Below are positions 44,327 to 55,959 of a DNA stretch of 64,000 nt, piece after piece (position 1 is the first letter of the stretch; each line of letters starts with the position of its first letter). The position numbers and the translations under genes were made by a program. The DNA lies in assembly GCF_019175385.1 (NCBI RefSeq), contig NC_083341.1:24498203-24562202 (forward strand), read 5' to 3'. The DNA comes from Lycium barbarum. Taxonomy: Eukaryota > Streptophyta > Magnoliopsida > Solanales > Solanaceae. The notes under the pieces were generated by a model. The model worked only from the letters and a program-made list of their open reading frames with translations, ran no database searches and was not told where the DNA came from.

Positions 44327-45360
44327 TTATTTATTTCAACAATAAAGACCATGTTCGAATTATTGAAATGTGTGACCATCTCATCTAAAAGCTTAAGCTG
44401 TTAGAAAGAGCACATTTTATTTACTTAATTATACTCTCAACAAGCTCCCTCATATGCGCGCCTGATTTTTTTTCATAGGCCAAGCACGTGGAAATTTGTT
44501 TTTCGACATATTATGGGTGGCGGTGAAGTTTGATCCTAGGAACTGTGCCTGCTTGATACCATAATGGGTGACGGTGAGATTCTTTTTTTGTTGGGAATTT
44601 TTGGGATAGGTTTATTTTGAAAAGTGAGTTCGGTTTAATGATGGGTCGGGTTTAATTTTGACCAAATGTTTTAGAGAAAATAATACTCACGTAGATGCCA
44701 CATTGGATACTGAGGTGGGGACAAGGAGAATTAATGGTGCAAGGGTAACTTTGTGCTCAAAGTTGGATGGTAAGGGCAAATATATCAAAAAAGTATAACG
44801 AAGGGAAAATATAATTTTTTTTAGGAGTACAAGAGCAAATCTAACCCTTTTCCGAATTGTAAAAGGTTTAGTCAAACCAATGTGCTTAGAAGTTATAAAA
44901 ACAGAAGTTAGAGGTAATCAATTTATGACTTTTGGCTGATTTTAGCTTATAAGCACTTGACTTACAAACATTTTTTGTATTATCAAAACACATAGATAAT
45001 AGCCAAAAAATATTTATAAGGTAGTTTAACCAGCTTATAAGCTTAGCTAAACACCTTCTTTATGGTTCAAGATGTCAATGATCCACTGACCATTTGAGTT
45101 AATCATTGAATTCAAAATCTAATATTTATACATTGTAAATTCCTTAATACAAATAAAATGTTTGAGCCAAACTGTTAAGTTCACTCGAATCCATAGCTTA
45201 TACTCCTTCCGGTTCAAAATAAGTGTCCACTTAATCTTTTTATTTTAGTTTAAAATAAGTGTCCATTTACATAATCAAGAAGGAATTAACTTTATTTTTT
45301 CAGATTTGCTTCTATTTACTCAAGGCAATAAATAGGCAAGAGTCTTACTAATTAAGGGTA
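44327..45360. other. Spacer with MITE remnants
   Basis: At about 44870-45065, GTTTAGTCAAACCAATGTGC to GCTTATAAGCTTAGCTAAAC looks like a MITE of the AGCTTATAAGC type. At 45197 a Stowaway-like start (TACTCCTTCCGGTTCAAAAT) has no matching end. No gene. Confidence 0.45.
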
Positions 45361-45665
45361 GTTTAGTCCGTATAATGGTCCGCAGAATTGTCACAGTGAA
45401 GTTACTCACTGGTGGGATTATACGGTCACTTATACGGACCGTATAAAGTTATACGGCCCGTATAATGTGCCGTATAATGGTCATAGAGGCGAGATGATGA
45501 GGAGGTGATTTTACGGTCACTTATACGGACCATATAAAATTATACGGCCCGTATAAAGTACCGTCAAATGGTCACAGAATCGAGTGGATAAAGGGGCGAT
45601 TTCACGGTCACTTATACGGACCGTATAAGTTTATACGGACCGTATAAGTGTCCGTATAATTTCCC
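45361..45665. repeat. 91-bp tandem repeat with palindromic cores
   Basis: Three units begin CGGTCACTTATACGGACC at 45423, 45514 and 45605 (spacing 91). Each holds TTATACGG(A/C)CCGTATAA near-palindromes, giving many CGTATAA/TTATACG hairpins. Confidence 0.85.
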
Positions 45666-46157
45666 GATGGATTATATTTGTGTATTAATAAGGGACCAAG
45701 TCTTATTTCATTTCATTTCCCTTTACACCCCTTCTCTCTAAAACATCTCTCTACACTTCTCCCACAAGATTCCAAGGGATATTAGTGATCAAATACATTA
45801 AACTAAGTGAATCAAGTGTAAGAAACCCATTAAAGTTCATCCAAGGCAAGGAATCCAAGTGAAGGTGAAACTAGGGTTTTGCTCCAAGTGAGGAGTTTCC
45901 ACCCAAGGTTCATTCCTACACCATCTAAGGTAATATTTATGGTATTTCCATGTTGTTTAAGGTATTTGAAAGTTGAAACACTTGGATTGTAGAAGGATAT
46001 AGGAAAATGGGTCATGAAGGTGGGAATAGTGTCCTTTTGAGTAATAGCTTAAATTGAGTCATGATTCTTGATGTGTTGTGATATGGTTATGTTATAAATG
46101 ATGTTAAGAATATGGGGTAGACGTTGCATATGAATGAATGTAATCGTGTGTTATGAC
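45666..46157 (+). other. Possible truncated LTR next to the palindromic array
   Basis: A leader-like sequence rich in CTCT and CCAAG motifs (CTTCTCTCTAAAACATCTCT) follows the array and is cut by the start of E2. With the array it may be part of an LTR of another element. No second copy lies in this window, so this is a guess. Confidence 0.3.
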
Positions 46158-46313
46158 TGTTGACACCCAATTTTGTCCCGCCTTTCTTTCCAAAATAGTT
46201 ATTTGCGCTTCTAATATTTTTGATAATTTAAGAATGATTATTTATATTTTATTACAATTTAGCTTTTATTAGTGTCATCGTTTCCATTATCCAACTATAG
46301 TCATCGCCTATTA

Positions 46314-46374
<61 letters not shown>

Positions 46375-49300
46375 TACCATTATTATTATGATTTGCATTA
46401 TGATCACTTTTAACATTTTTTTATTTACCGTCTTATGCACACACGCATCGTATTTATTTTATGCAATTAAACAATAGCATTTATTTACAGTTAAACTTTA
46501 AAAATATTATCGCAAGGCTATTACGACATCGTATAATTTTATTTAGTAATAAATATATTTTATAGCAAGTAATATTTTAGCACACGTTAATATATAATTA
46601 ATGGAAGGAGATCTTTTATTTAAATTTTGAAGCCAAAATTGTTTCTTTCATTCAGCCAATATTAGCCCAAATCCGAGCACAATCAATCCACAAATATTTT
46701 CGGACCAGTCCATAAATAATCAGCCCACCATTCGTTGAAACCTACCCGAACCGACCCAGCCCACACCCGTTTGAACTGACCCGATCCATATCTGTTTTAT
46801 CACTTCAGTTGCCCAAAACCCTACACGAATTCATCCGCACCACTCTTTCTCTTCTTTTCCTCTTTCTCTCTCTCCGACACAAACAGTAAAATGCGCAGAG
46901 GCTTTCATGAGTACAGGCCATGCATGGCCATTTGGGGGAAATAAATTAATGATCTCGTCCTTCCCTCTTCAGAATTTCAGCCGTTGAAGAGTTGTTTTTG
47001 TTTTCTTCCCCTCCCCTCTGCTTTCGATCTGAAACCATTTTAATGTGTTTCGTCCATTAGTGAGTTTGAATACTCACTTGTGAATGGTTGTTCAAACATT
47101 GGAGGGATTTTTCCCTCCATTTCTACTGACCCCTCACTAAAACGAAGAGCAAATTTAGGGTTTTCGGGGTTCTATATAAAGAACCCCACCCCCAGTGTCG
47201 AAGCATCTTTGGAAATACTGAAATTTTCGACTTAAAAACTTTAAAACTTAGTCTGGTTTTTTATCAGAACTCCAATTTTCAGTGGCATTTCGATCGAGTC
47301 TAATTTTAGTTTTGTTCTTCTTTTTTCATTGTGGTCGAGCGTTCGAGGGTATATCGGAGACTCAAACCCCCTGTTCACTGCACCCGAAGAAGGTCGGTAA
47401 ACATCCCCTTTATTTATTTATCAGTGAATTAAGTATTTTCTGTTTGTTTTATGTGTTTATGTGCTTTATATGCTTGTTAGTTAACTGAGATTAGTCTAAT
47501 AGTTGTTAATGTTAATAGATGTTCTGTTAGTTTCTGCTTAGATTAGGTTTATGAAGTTTCATCTATGTCCAGCATATAAATTAGTCGGATAGTTGGCCTT
47601 AATATGGTCTTTCTGAGTCAGTTTTGTTGTAATATTGCTTGTAAACTACCTTGCTGGCATCTCATGGTTAAGGTGTTAAAATGACTGATTTAGTTTCCTT
47701 GCACTCATATGAAATGAGTAGTGGATAATTAGTTCTATCATATCCCATATTGCTTAAATTTCTTAACTGCTGGCCTGTTTCTCTGCCATCCATGTGTATT
47801 TACCTTGACTTAGGGCTTGTTAGTGTAGCATCACCTCTTTAAGTAACATCTAAGTAGGTCTCACTTGAATCCTGTGTTAGCATTAAGGGTCTGCTGCCTT
47901 GCAGCTATGAAGTGCAAGGCTTCTTCTTTGTTTTACCCCATTTGTGATATAAGAAAAATGATCTTATAGTAGTATTTTGACCTTGATTCAGAATCTTTCA
48001 TTGGTTATGTATAGGAGGGGTCCAAAACCATGCTTAGATCATTTTAGGTTAGTCTATAATTATCTCTGTGTTGTCTGCATATCGGAAAGAGTTAGACTTA
48101 AGTATATGCTCTCTGTGCAAAAAAATGATTTGTCGTTATTTCTTTTTATTTCCTTTTGAACTTGACTATGCTCATGTGTGAAATCTGAGAAGACTGAGCA
48201 TGTTGATTATACCATGTATACACCACTATCTATGATTACTGGTCCCTCATGTTAAGCCATGACTAAAGTGTAAAGTGAGTTATATGTGTGTGTTTGCAGT
48301 TGGTGTGAGCCACAAATGATGTTTGATGTGTCCAAAATGTATGTCCTTGAATCATGACAGTCCTTTTGCTAGTTCTATAATCTCAATTACATGTGACTTG
48401 TCTGTTATATGTTAGAATAGAGCTGGAATCATCTCTAAATGCTTTCTGAATCTTGGTCCTATCATGCTTGATTTCTACTCCTTGTTGACAATGGTCTGAT
48501 CCTGAATATGTATATAGTTGTGTCCATCCCATGTATGATCCTGTCTCTTTGCATTTTTGCTTTCCTGCTCAGGCCTATTTGCTTATTTGTGCAATACCTC
48601 ATCTGAAATAACTCTTCACATGCATTTAGTCATTACATAGTACTTTGCCAAGACCTCTGTGTGACTCTGTTTTAGGCTGTGCAGTTTGTGCTATAACTGG
48701 TCTTAGAATGTAGATGGAGGGTTGTAGAGTTTGTTTTTCTTTTAATGCAAAACATGGCATCTATGAACTCATTAGGTAATCTATGGAACTTGTACATGTT
48801 GGAGGTCTCATTTTGGTTGAAATATGATGGAAATATACTATATGACACCTATGTGAATCTGTCTGTGAACCCATCATACATCATTTGTTCAAATGGGAGT
48901 TTGAAGGCCTACTACTCTACTCATTTGCATTCTGCCTATGATGTTGTGTCCTGTCATCTTCAGTGTAGATTTCTAATAAACGAGAAATTGATTTGAACTA
49001 ATGCATTTTTAAAAAAAAAAAAAAAAAAAACTGGATTGTACTGGACCATTAAGGTTCGTGATCCTTATCTAGGTGTGGAATTTGCCCCAGTGATAGCGTT
49101 ATTCCTTTAAGTGTATAAGCTTCTGAAATAAGAAAAAGAGGTCATTATCTTGCTGTTGAGTTTGCTGATTCACTGCTGGTATTTTTTTTAGTTGCTGCTG
49201 GTGTCTCTGAGTTGTACTAAAAAAATAGTGAAAGAATAAAGGGTTCAGATCTGTATGAATGCTATGATGATTTTGTGCTTGTTTAAATTCGTATATGTTT

Positions 49301-50853
49301 GTGCATTGCAAGTATATTGTGTTAGATTATGTATATGTATGTATATGACCAGTATACCTTAGCTAATACATTTATGGGGAGAGTGGTTGGTCATTATGGA
49401 TTAAGCTTGAACCCTCCCCAATGTTAGACATGCCGGGGATTCATGAAATCCCTTGGAACTTGTGCAACATCGGAAAGACGGGGGAAAAAGCTTTCCAATA
49501 TTAACCTTCTAAGTATCCTTATGAATGTGTATATATGAAGTATACTCTAATATACATAACATATACATAAGTCACTTGTTTGTCTTGAATATCGAAAATG
49601 CTCTGTTATGTTGGTTATCTTTTCATAAAATCTTATATTATAAAATTTCGTCGTCGCTCTAATTCTTTTTTTTTTCTTTTCTTCTTTTGCATGACATCCG
49701 GAGTTGCGAGGAGTCTCAAATGAGACTCGATTTCGCCGCGAGATCAAAACAATTTCATTGCCCCATTCTATGTTTCTAGTTCACCAAACTCGGCTGAAAT
49801 AAATTCCAGTGACAATCGGGATTAAATCTCTCTATTCGGATTTCTCTTTTTCCCCTTGGAAAACAACCAGGCCGAAGCAATATAAAGAGGGGAGAAAACG
49901 AGAAAGTCCGCTGCATTTTTGAAGCAACATCTTATGTTTTGCTTGATTTATTTGTATTCGTGTGATTACTTAGCTACCTTAGAATACTTAATTTAGTGGG
50001 GCTAATTGGGACGTTATTTTGATATAATAATGGAACTGCTCTTTTTAAAATTCATTTCACGAAGTATTTTAGTATATCTTTGAAAGGAAAACGGACGCTA
50101 TTCCGATATAATAATGGAAATATTTTTCATTTTTCCGAAGTATTTTAGTATATCTTTGAAAGAAAACGGGCGTTATTTCTATATAATAATGGAAGTATTT
50201 TAGTATATCTTTGAAAGAAAAATAACTTTCCAATGTTTCGAAGTCTTCATTTTCGCCAAGTGCCTAATTTAACCATAGAAAAGAGCCTGATTATAAAGTT
50301 ATTTTTCCAAATTTACATTAGCTATTTATTTATCTTGTCTATACTCCTAAGCCGCAAAAATCAATTAATACCTAGCCATAGAGTTATTTCAAATATTTAT
50401 AAAACGTTGCACAATCCCGCGCTTTCTTTAGTTTACTTATAAGTAAAGTCTTTTATGCAAATTATCATCTTTTCTACAAGTCTTATTTTAAATAGCATTA
50501 TTATATTTCCATTTATAACCTTAGCAACACTTACAAGATATTTTCTTAAATATTTAAAATGCTATATTTGCATTTTTAGCCTTAATTAATTAACTTAAGT
50601 TTGGTCGGTAACCGTATTTAACGGATCTTAAAGGATGCCTTACCCCTTCCCTTTAGGATAACTAAGAACCCTTACCTAAAATCATTAAGTTAATCAGACC
50701 ATTAACGGAGGTTTAGTTTAGCTTTGCCTTAGTTAATACTTAGGTGTCCTAATTCACCATTAAAATAATTAGGTGGCGACTCCTTAAAATAAATAATTAG
50801 GAATCACCAATATGTTGTACTCCTCTTTGACCTGGTTAAAATGGGGTATAACA
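46158..50853 (+). repeat. E2 5' LTR (4,696 bp)
   Basis: Starts TGTTGACACCCAATTTTGTC and ends GGGGTATAACA. The first 450 bp and last 300 bp resemble E1's LTR; most of the middle does not. It matches 61579-64000 closely over the part visible. No gene inside. Confidence 0.9.
47172..47181 (+). promoter_or_regulatory. TATA box candidate, E2 LTR promoter
   Basis: CTATATAAAG, flanked by GGGGTT and AACCCC, and conserved in the 3' LTR at 62603-62612. A donor-like AG|GTCGGT lies about 220 nt downstream (47393). Confidence 0.55.
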
Positions 50854-50873
50854 GCTTGGCGACTCCGCTGGGG
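50854..50873 (+). other. E2 primer binding site
   Basis: GCTTGGCGACTCCGCTGGGG, two differences from E1's PBS. Confidence 0.75.
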
Positions 50874-51499
50874 ATATTTAGGCTCTTAACCATAACAAAC
50901 TTAGGTTAATAATTAATTTGTTGGATGTTTTGGTTGTTTTTCTTTATTTTTTCCTTTATTGTTGCTTTTATTGTTTCTCTTATGTGCTTTTAAGTGATTA
51001 TTTTATTATGTGAAATTTTCTATGTAATAATATGTTACTGCTTTGCTTAACTGGCATTCCGTTCATATTTCCTCCATTTCTGGAAACTCACACTATCACA
51101 CGAACACGCGAGGTGTGTTTTGCGCACCCGCAAATTTGTTTTTCAAAAAAAATCCCAAATTTAGGAGAGTTGGCGTATGCGCGGGGTGTCCGAATTTCCG
51201 GTGACCGCGTAGCCTTCTCACTCGAGTAGTCCGCTCGGGAATCTTGTGTCTAGTAAGCCAAATCTTAGAAAACTTAAGATAGAGTTGTGCCACCAATTCT
51301 ATTAGGTCATGCATGCATAAACCTTAGGTGGGTCGGTCCTAGGTATCGACTCCATAATTAGGAAACCTACCCAAATTGTCGACGGGTTTCACAACCCAAC
51401 GACCAACAAGCATATTATGTGTAACGTGATAATGATAGAAGGATCCAAACCTAACCTAGACATGTCGAGTTTGGAAAATCTTTTCAACATTTTCTTCTT
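50874..51499 (+). other. E2 untranslated leader
   Basis: Conserved with E1, especially 51095-51265 (CACGCGAGGTGTGTTTTGCG..., CTCACTCGAGTAGTCCGCTC...). Similarity to E1 stops in the pyrimidine tract near 51490-51510. Confidence 0.55.
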
Positions 51500-52005
51500 C
51501 TTTTTTAAAACTGAACTTTTCAAAATTTTCAACAAAAAGAAAGTTCAACCAAAAGTCGTTAAAGAAGCGAATTTCTGGAAAATCTTTTTAAGAATTTCAG
51601 TTCAAAAATCAGTAGTGTAATTAAGCAATAGGTGGTTAAAAAACAAATCAGATACTACCTCCGTTATATTTCTACTTCAATTCATAGTCTTTTCTTTCTT
51701 CTTCCTTTTCACCAAGATATCAACCAAACGAATATAAACGTTAGTACTATTACTTACTCCTATATCGTCATTTCAAGTTTGATTTGTTAAGTTTTGACTG
51801 GTTGATATTTCAAACTAATACTCCATTAATTTTGCAAATCTAAGGAATTTGAGTTGGACTAATTAAGATGCTGATCAAGTACTTGTGAAATGAATTTTCT
51901 ACAAGAAATAAATTCGCTTTGCAAGTTGGGAAGTTAATTATCAGGAAAATTAGTTTTGAAATGTGAGAAAAGGTCTACTTGGTTCTGACATGTAGTGTCG
52001 TCCTC
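51500..52005. other. Unrelated DNA in place of ORF1
   Basis: E1 carries about 1.5 kb with ORF1 here (14359-15880). E2 instead has about 505 bp of AT-rich DNA with no similarity to ORF1 by eye and no ORF of note. E1 homology stops at the T-rich tract on the left and resumes at CTCAAGT(A/G)TCTCAATT on the right. The source is unknown. Confidence 0.65.
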
Positions 52006-52250
52006 AAGTGTCTCAATTAAATGGCTTGGATCACTCTATCATAATCCCGAATATTTGTCGTTAGGCTTACCTCTGGCACAAAAGAGGTCTCATGCATAAT
52101 AGGTCGCGCTATGATTGCTACATTTCTCTTTTACTATGTGACTTGTTTGCTATGTAATATGTGCTTCTTTCAACATTATTTGTCAAATGTTCGCATTATT
52201 TTATTTAAAGCAGCAATCCTTCACACTATACTAACGCAGTTTTCTTCATT

Positions 52251-54733
52251 TTGAAGGTTTTCTTTTATTTTGATTATTCCCCCCAAAGGTTGATTCGTGT
52301 TGACTGCGAGCTGGCGGATCACCTGTACTTCACAAGATCAAAAGCACGAGCATCCAACAATATGAATGATTCAGGTGCATCTGAACAGACTGGCTTGGGA
52401 CTTATCGCCATTCCGAGAGACGAACCTGAGGCTTCGGGAGGAGGGAATGATGAACTCATCGCCCAATTGATGCAGCAAATGGCCAACATGCAAAGTGAAA
52501 TTAAGCGACTGCGAAATCTCACCAACCTGTCCATTACCCTCAACACTCCTCATCATGAACAAAGAACAAGTGCGACAATCCCACCATCCTTTTCGCCTGT
52601 TGACTCGCCCGCTTCTCAGCCCTTTCCCTCAAACCCTCCACTTCACACAATCAATCCAAGCACTACTAATTCGCTTCCGTCCCACAACAAACTAACCTGC
52701 AACAAACCATCTCACAACAATCTAATCCACAACAAGCCATCCCACCACCGACTAACTCATAACAAACCATCCCGCAACAAAATAACCTACAGCAAACCAT
52801 CCCGCAACAAAATGACCCGCAACAAGCCAACCCACAACAAGTTAACTTCCAACAAGACAATCCGCTACCTTTCACCACTCCATATATTCCTCAGCCTTCA
52901 GTTATCCAAACAACCGCACTTACCCAAAGCTACCAAGCAGCCCGGCACACACCGCTGGCACACACCGCTAACCATAACACGCAGTATGTGCCACCGGTAT
53001 ATGTAGCAGAAGATCAACCTTTCACCACCCAATTACAAGCCGTGCAGCATCCAGAGGCTGATCCTTATGAGGAGATGGAAAGGGAAGCTAGGGCGAAAGT
53101 AGACGAGAATGTGGCAAAGGAGATTCGTAGTCTAAAGGAAGCATTTAGAAGCATCCAAACCCACAAAGGATGTGAAGGACTTGAGTACGAGGATTTGTGT
53201 TTTCATCCCGACATTGAGTTGCCTGCTGGATATAAGGTGCCGAAATTTGATATGTTTGATGGAAAAGGAAATCCTCGGGCTCATTTGAGATCATACTGTG
53301 ATAAGCTTGTGGGAGTAGGGAAAGATCAAGCCATTAGGATGAAACTGTTTATAAGGAGCCTGACAGGAGAAACGTTTGATTGGTACACATGCCAAGATCC
53401 GCAGAAATGGCATAATTGGGGAGAGATGGCGCAAGAATTCATGGACAGGTTCAGGTTCAACACTGAGACTGTCCCGGGCAGATTCTATTTGATGAAGTTA
53501 GAAAGAAAGTCGACCGAAACTTTCAGAGAGTATGCTATGCGTTGGAGAGCAGAAGCCGCGAAAGTCCAGCCCGCAATAGCGGAGAGTGAGATGACGACGC
53601 TCTTTGTACAGTCTTTAAAAGATGCCACATACTATGAAAGACTGATAAGTATCATCGGACAAAATTTTTCTGAAGTCATTGGGATGGGAGATTTCATAGA
53701 AGAAGGTATCAAGACGGAAAGAATCACAAATCTGGCAGCCTTGCAAGCAACAAATAAGGCAATTCAATTAGATTCAGCTAAGAAGAAGAGGGACGGAGTG
53801 TCCGCGATCATGATCATCCAGGAATGTAGACCGAACCAGATGTTAACCTACCAATACCCTTCATCCCAGCCTTTATATTAAAGCCAATACACCCAAGCCC
53901 CTCAGCCTTATTACCAACCTCCACCCACTCCCCATCTTGTTTACCATACCCAGCCAGCATATTACCCACCTCGAGCACCTGCCCACCAAAGCCCATCATA
54001 ATACCGGCCAGCCTACTCGCCCCAACCCCAATACCAACCACAAAACCGTCCACAGAATACACCCAGACCTCGCCTAAACTTTGAAAGAAAACCAACCATA
54101 ACTTACACGCCGTTAGCCGAACCCTTAGCCCAATTGTATAAAAGGTTGAGAACCGCAGGGATACTCCAACCAATTCAGGGAAGAATTCCTAATCCCCTTC
54201 CTGGATTGTATGATGGGACTAAACATTGTGCGTATCACTCAAGAGTTGCTGGACATGATACTGACAATTGCCTTACTCTCAAATATAAAATCGAGGCATT
54301 AATCAAAGAAGGAGTCATCTAGCTCAAAGGAGCTCCCCCGAATATAAACAACAATCCTCTACCCAATCATGGTGATGCAAATGAGAACATAATTACCATT
54401 GATAAGGATTGTGACTTGGAAGGGACCATTGTATCGGTCAAAAAAAAGAAAAAGGTTGAATCGCCAGCCTTTATTGCTCCCGTAATCATTGTTCAAATGA
54501 GGGCGCCAATCAAAGTGGAAGTGCTTACTCCAAGGCCTAGGGTCACGGCCTTAGTTGCTCAGGCACCTTCTTTGAACACCAAAGCAGTTCCTTGGAATTA
54601 CCCGTCGGATGAAAGGAACAAAGCAAAGGGAAAATTGGTTGTAGAAACTGTTGCTGCTAGATTAACAAGATCTGGGCGGTGTTATGCCCCTGAGGAGGTA
54701 GCACGAGGAGCACCGAGTAAAGAAAACGGCTAA
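52251..54733 (+). pseudogene. E2 gag (Ogre)
   Basis: First ATG in frame at 52362 (MNDSGASEQTGLGLIAI). The frame is open further upstream, and YFTRSKARAS before the ATG is conserved with E1, hinting at a spliced or upstream start. Domains: Gln/Glu coil, the Gln/Pro/Asn repeat region (52675-52860, with one frameshift near 52675 and a TAA near 52763), then a long intact core (52988-53881: VPKFDMFDGKGNPRAHLRSY, GETFDWYTCQDPQKWHNWGE, FREYAMRWRAEAAKVQP). TAC to TAA at 53879. The Tyr/Pro/Gln stretch holds a stop near 54000. Zinc motif CAYHSRVAGHDTDNC near 54229. Stops at 54320 (CAG to TAG) and 54731 (CAA to TAA). Confidence 0.82.
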
Positions 54734-54742
54734 AAGAAGGCT

Positions 54743-55959
54743 GTGACTGAGGCTGAAGTCGAAGAATTCTGGAGGAAAATAATAACTAAGAAATATTCTG
54801 TTGTAGAACAACTAAAGAAAACACCAGCCCAAATTTCCTTATTGGCATTATTGATGAGTTCTGAAACTCATAGGAACGCCTTAGTGAAGGTACTGAATGA
54901 AGCTTATGTTCCAGCTGAGACCTCTAGCGAGAAATTTTCAGCCATAGTTGGAGAGGTCCTAGAAGCCCACAAAGTCTCTTTTCATGAGGATGAGTTGCCA
55001 CCTGAAGGTTTGGGGCACAACAAGGCATTGAACATTACAGTCAAATCCAGGGATAAATTTATTTCTAAGGTGTTGATTGATGGGGGTTCAGCTGTTAACA
55101 TATGTCCTGTCACTACTCTCTGAGCTTTAAGAATTGATATCGGGAAACTTCGCGACAGTCACGTGAGAGTCAAAGGTTTAGATGGGGCTCAAAGAGGTGT
55201 CGTAGGGGAGATTGTCTTAGCATTGGAAATTGGACCCGTGGAGTTCATGGTGGAATTTCAAGTGATGGATATATCCGCCAGTTACAACTTGCTGATAGGA
55301 AGGCCATGGATCCACATGGCTGGTGCAGTCCCTTCTACCCTGCATCAAAATTTGAAATTTGTCTGGAACCATCAGGAAATTGTGATCCATGGAGAAGGCA
55401 GCAATTCGATCTATCCCAAAAACTCAATTCCTGTCATTGAAAGTGTAGAAAGGCTAGATGGATCTGTTTTCCATATCAAGGAAACCATGTGTACTACTCA
55501 AGCTGAAAGGGTAAAATTGCCACGTGTGCTTATGATAGTGGCTTGGGAAATGTTGAAGAATGGTTTCAAGCCTGGTCGAGGTCTCGGAGTGAACTTGGAC
55601 GGAATAGTGGAACCAATTCAATTACCCGAGCAGAAGGATACTTTCGGTCTTGGATATGAGCCCACTCTTGAAGAAATTTCACTAGCTAGTCTCAAAAGAA
55701 AAAGTGATATTCCCTTGCCAAAGCCTGTTCCTCTCCTGAATCAGTCATTTTTCAAGGCATCTGTCACCCAAGTATCAGAGGAAGCTGCTGAAGACAACCT
55801 CGTGAAAGGACTCAAGAATCTATTCATTGCCGAGGAAAAAGCTGAATGCAACGTGATTCTGGATGAATGCCCTGAAACCCCAACAATTTGGGATGTTGAG
55901 CCTGGAGATGTTTTGAACAATTGAACTTGTACCCCGCCCCCGGTTCTCCAGGAGTCTTG
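54743..55959 (+). pseudogene. E2 protease and G-patch-like region
   Basis: Long open stretches with KVLIDGGSAVNICPV (active site, about 55073-55111) and SYNLLIGRPWIHMAG in the second half. The glycine-rich block MLKNGFKPGRGLGVNLDGIV fits a G-patch. A TGA at 55121-55123 sits at the same codon as in E1, with the frame open on both sides. A second TGA at 55922-55924 replaces the Trp codon of E1. The reading frame then passes through the former splice junction (55959/55960) directly into RT. Unlike E1, no stop is placed between protease and RT by an intron. Confidence 0.8.

Noticed and set aside
47282..47488. 68-residue hydrophobic frame found in both E2 LTRs, resembling a secreted peptide
   Set aside because: Its start codon is non-ATG or unclear, it ends in AT-rich leader, and both copies are simply the two LTRs of one element. 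No independent evidence of coding.
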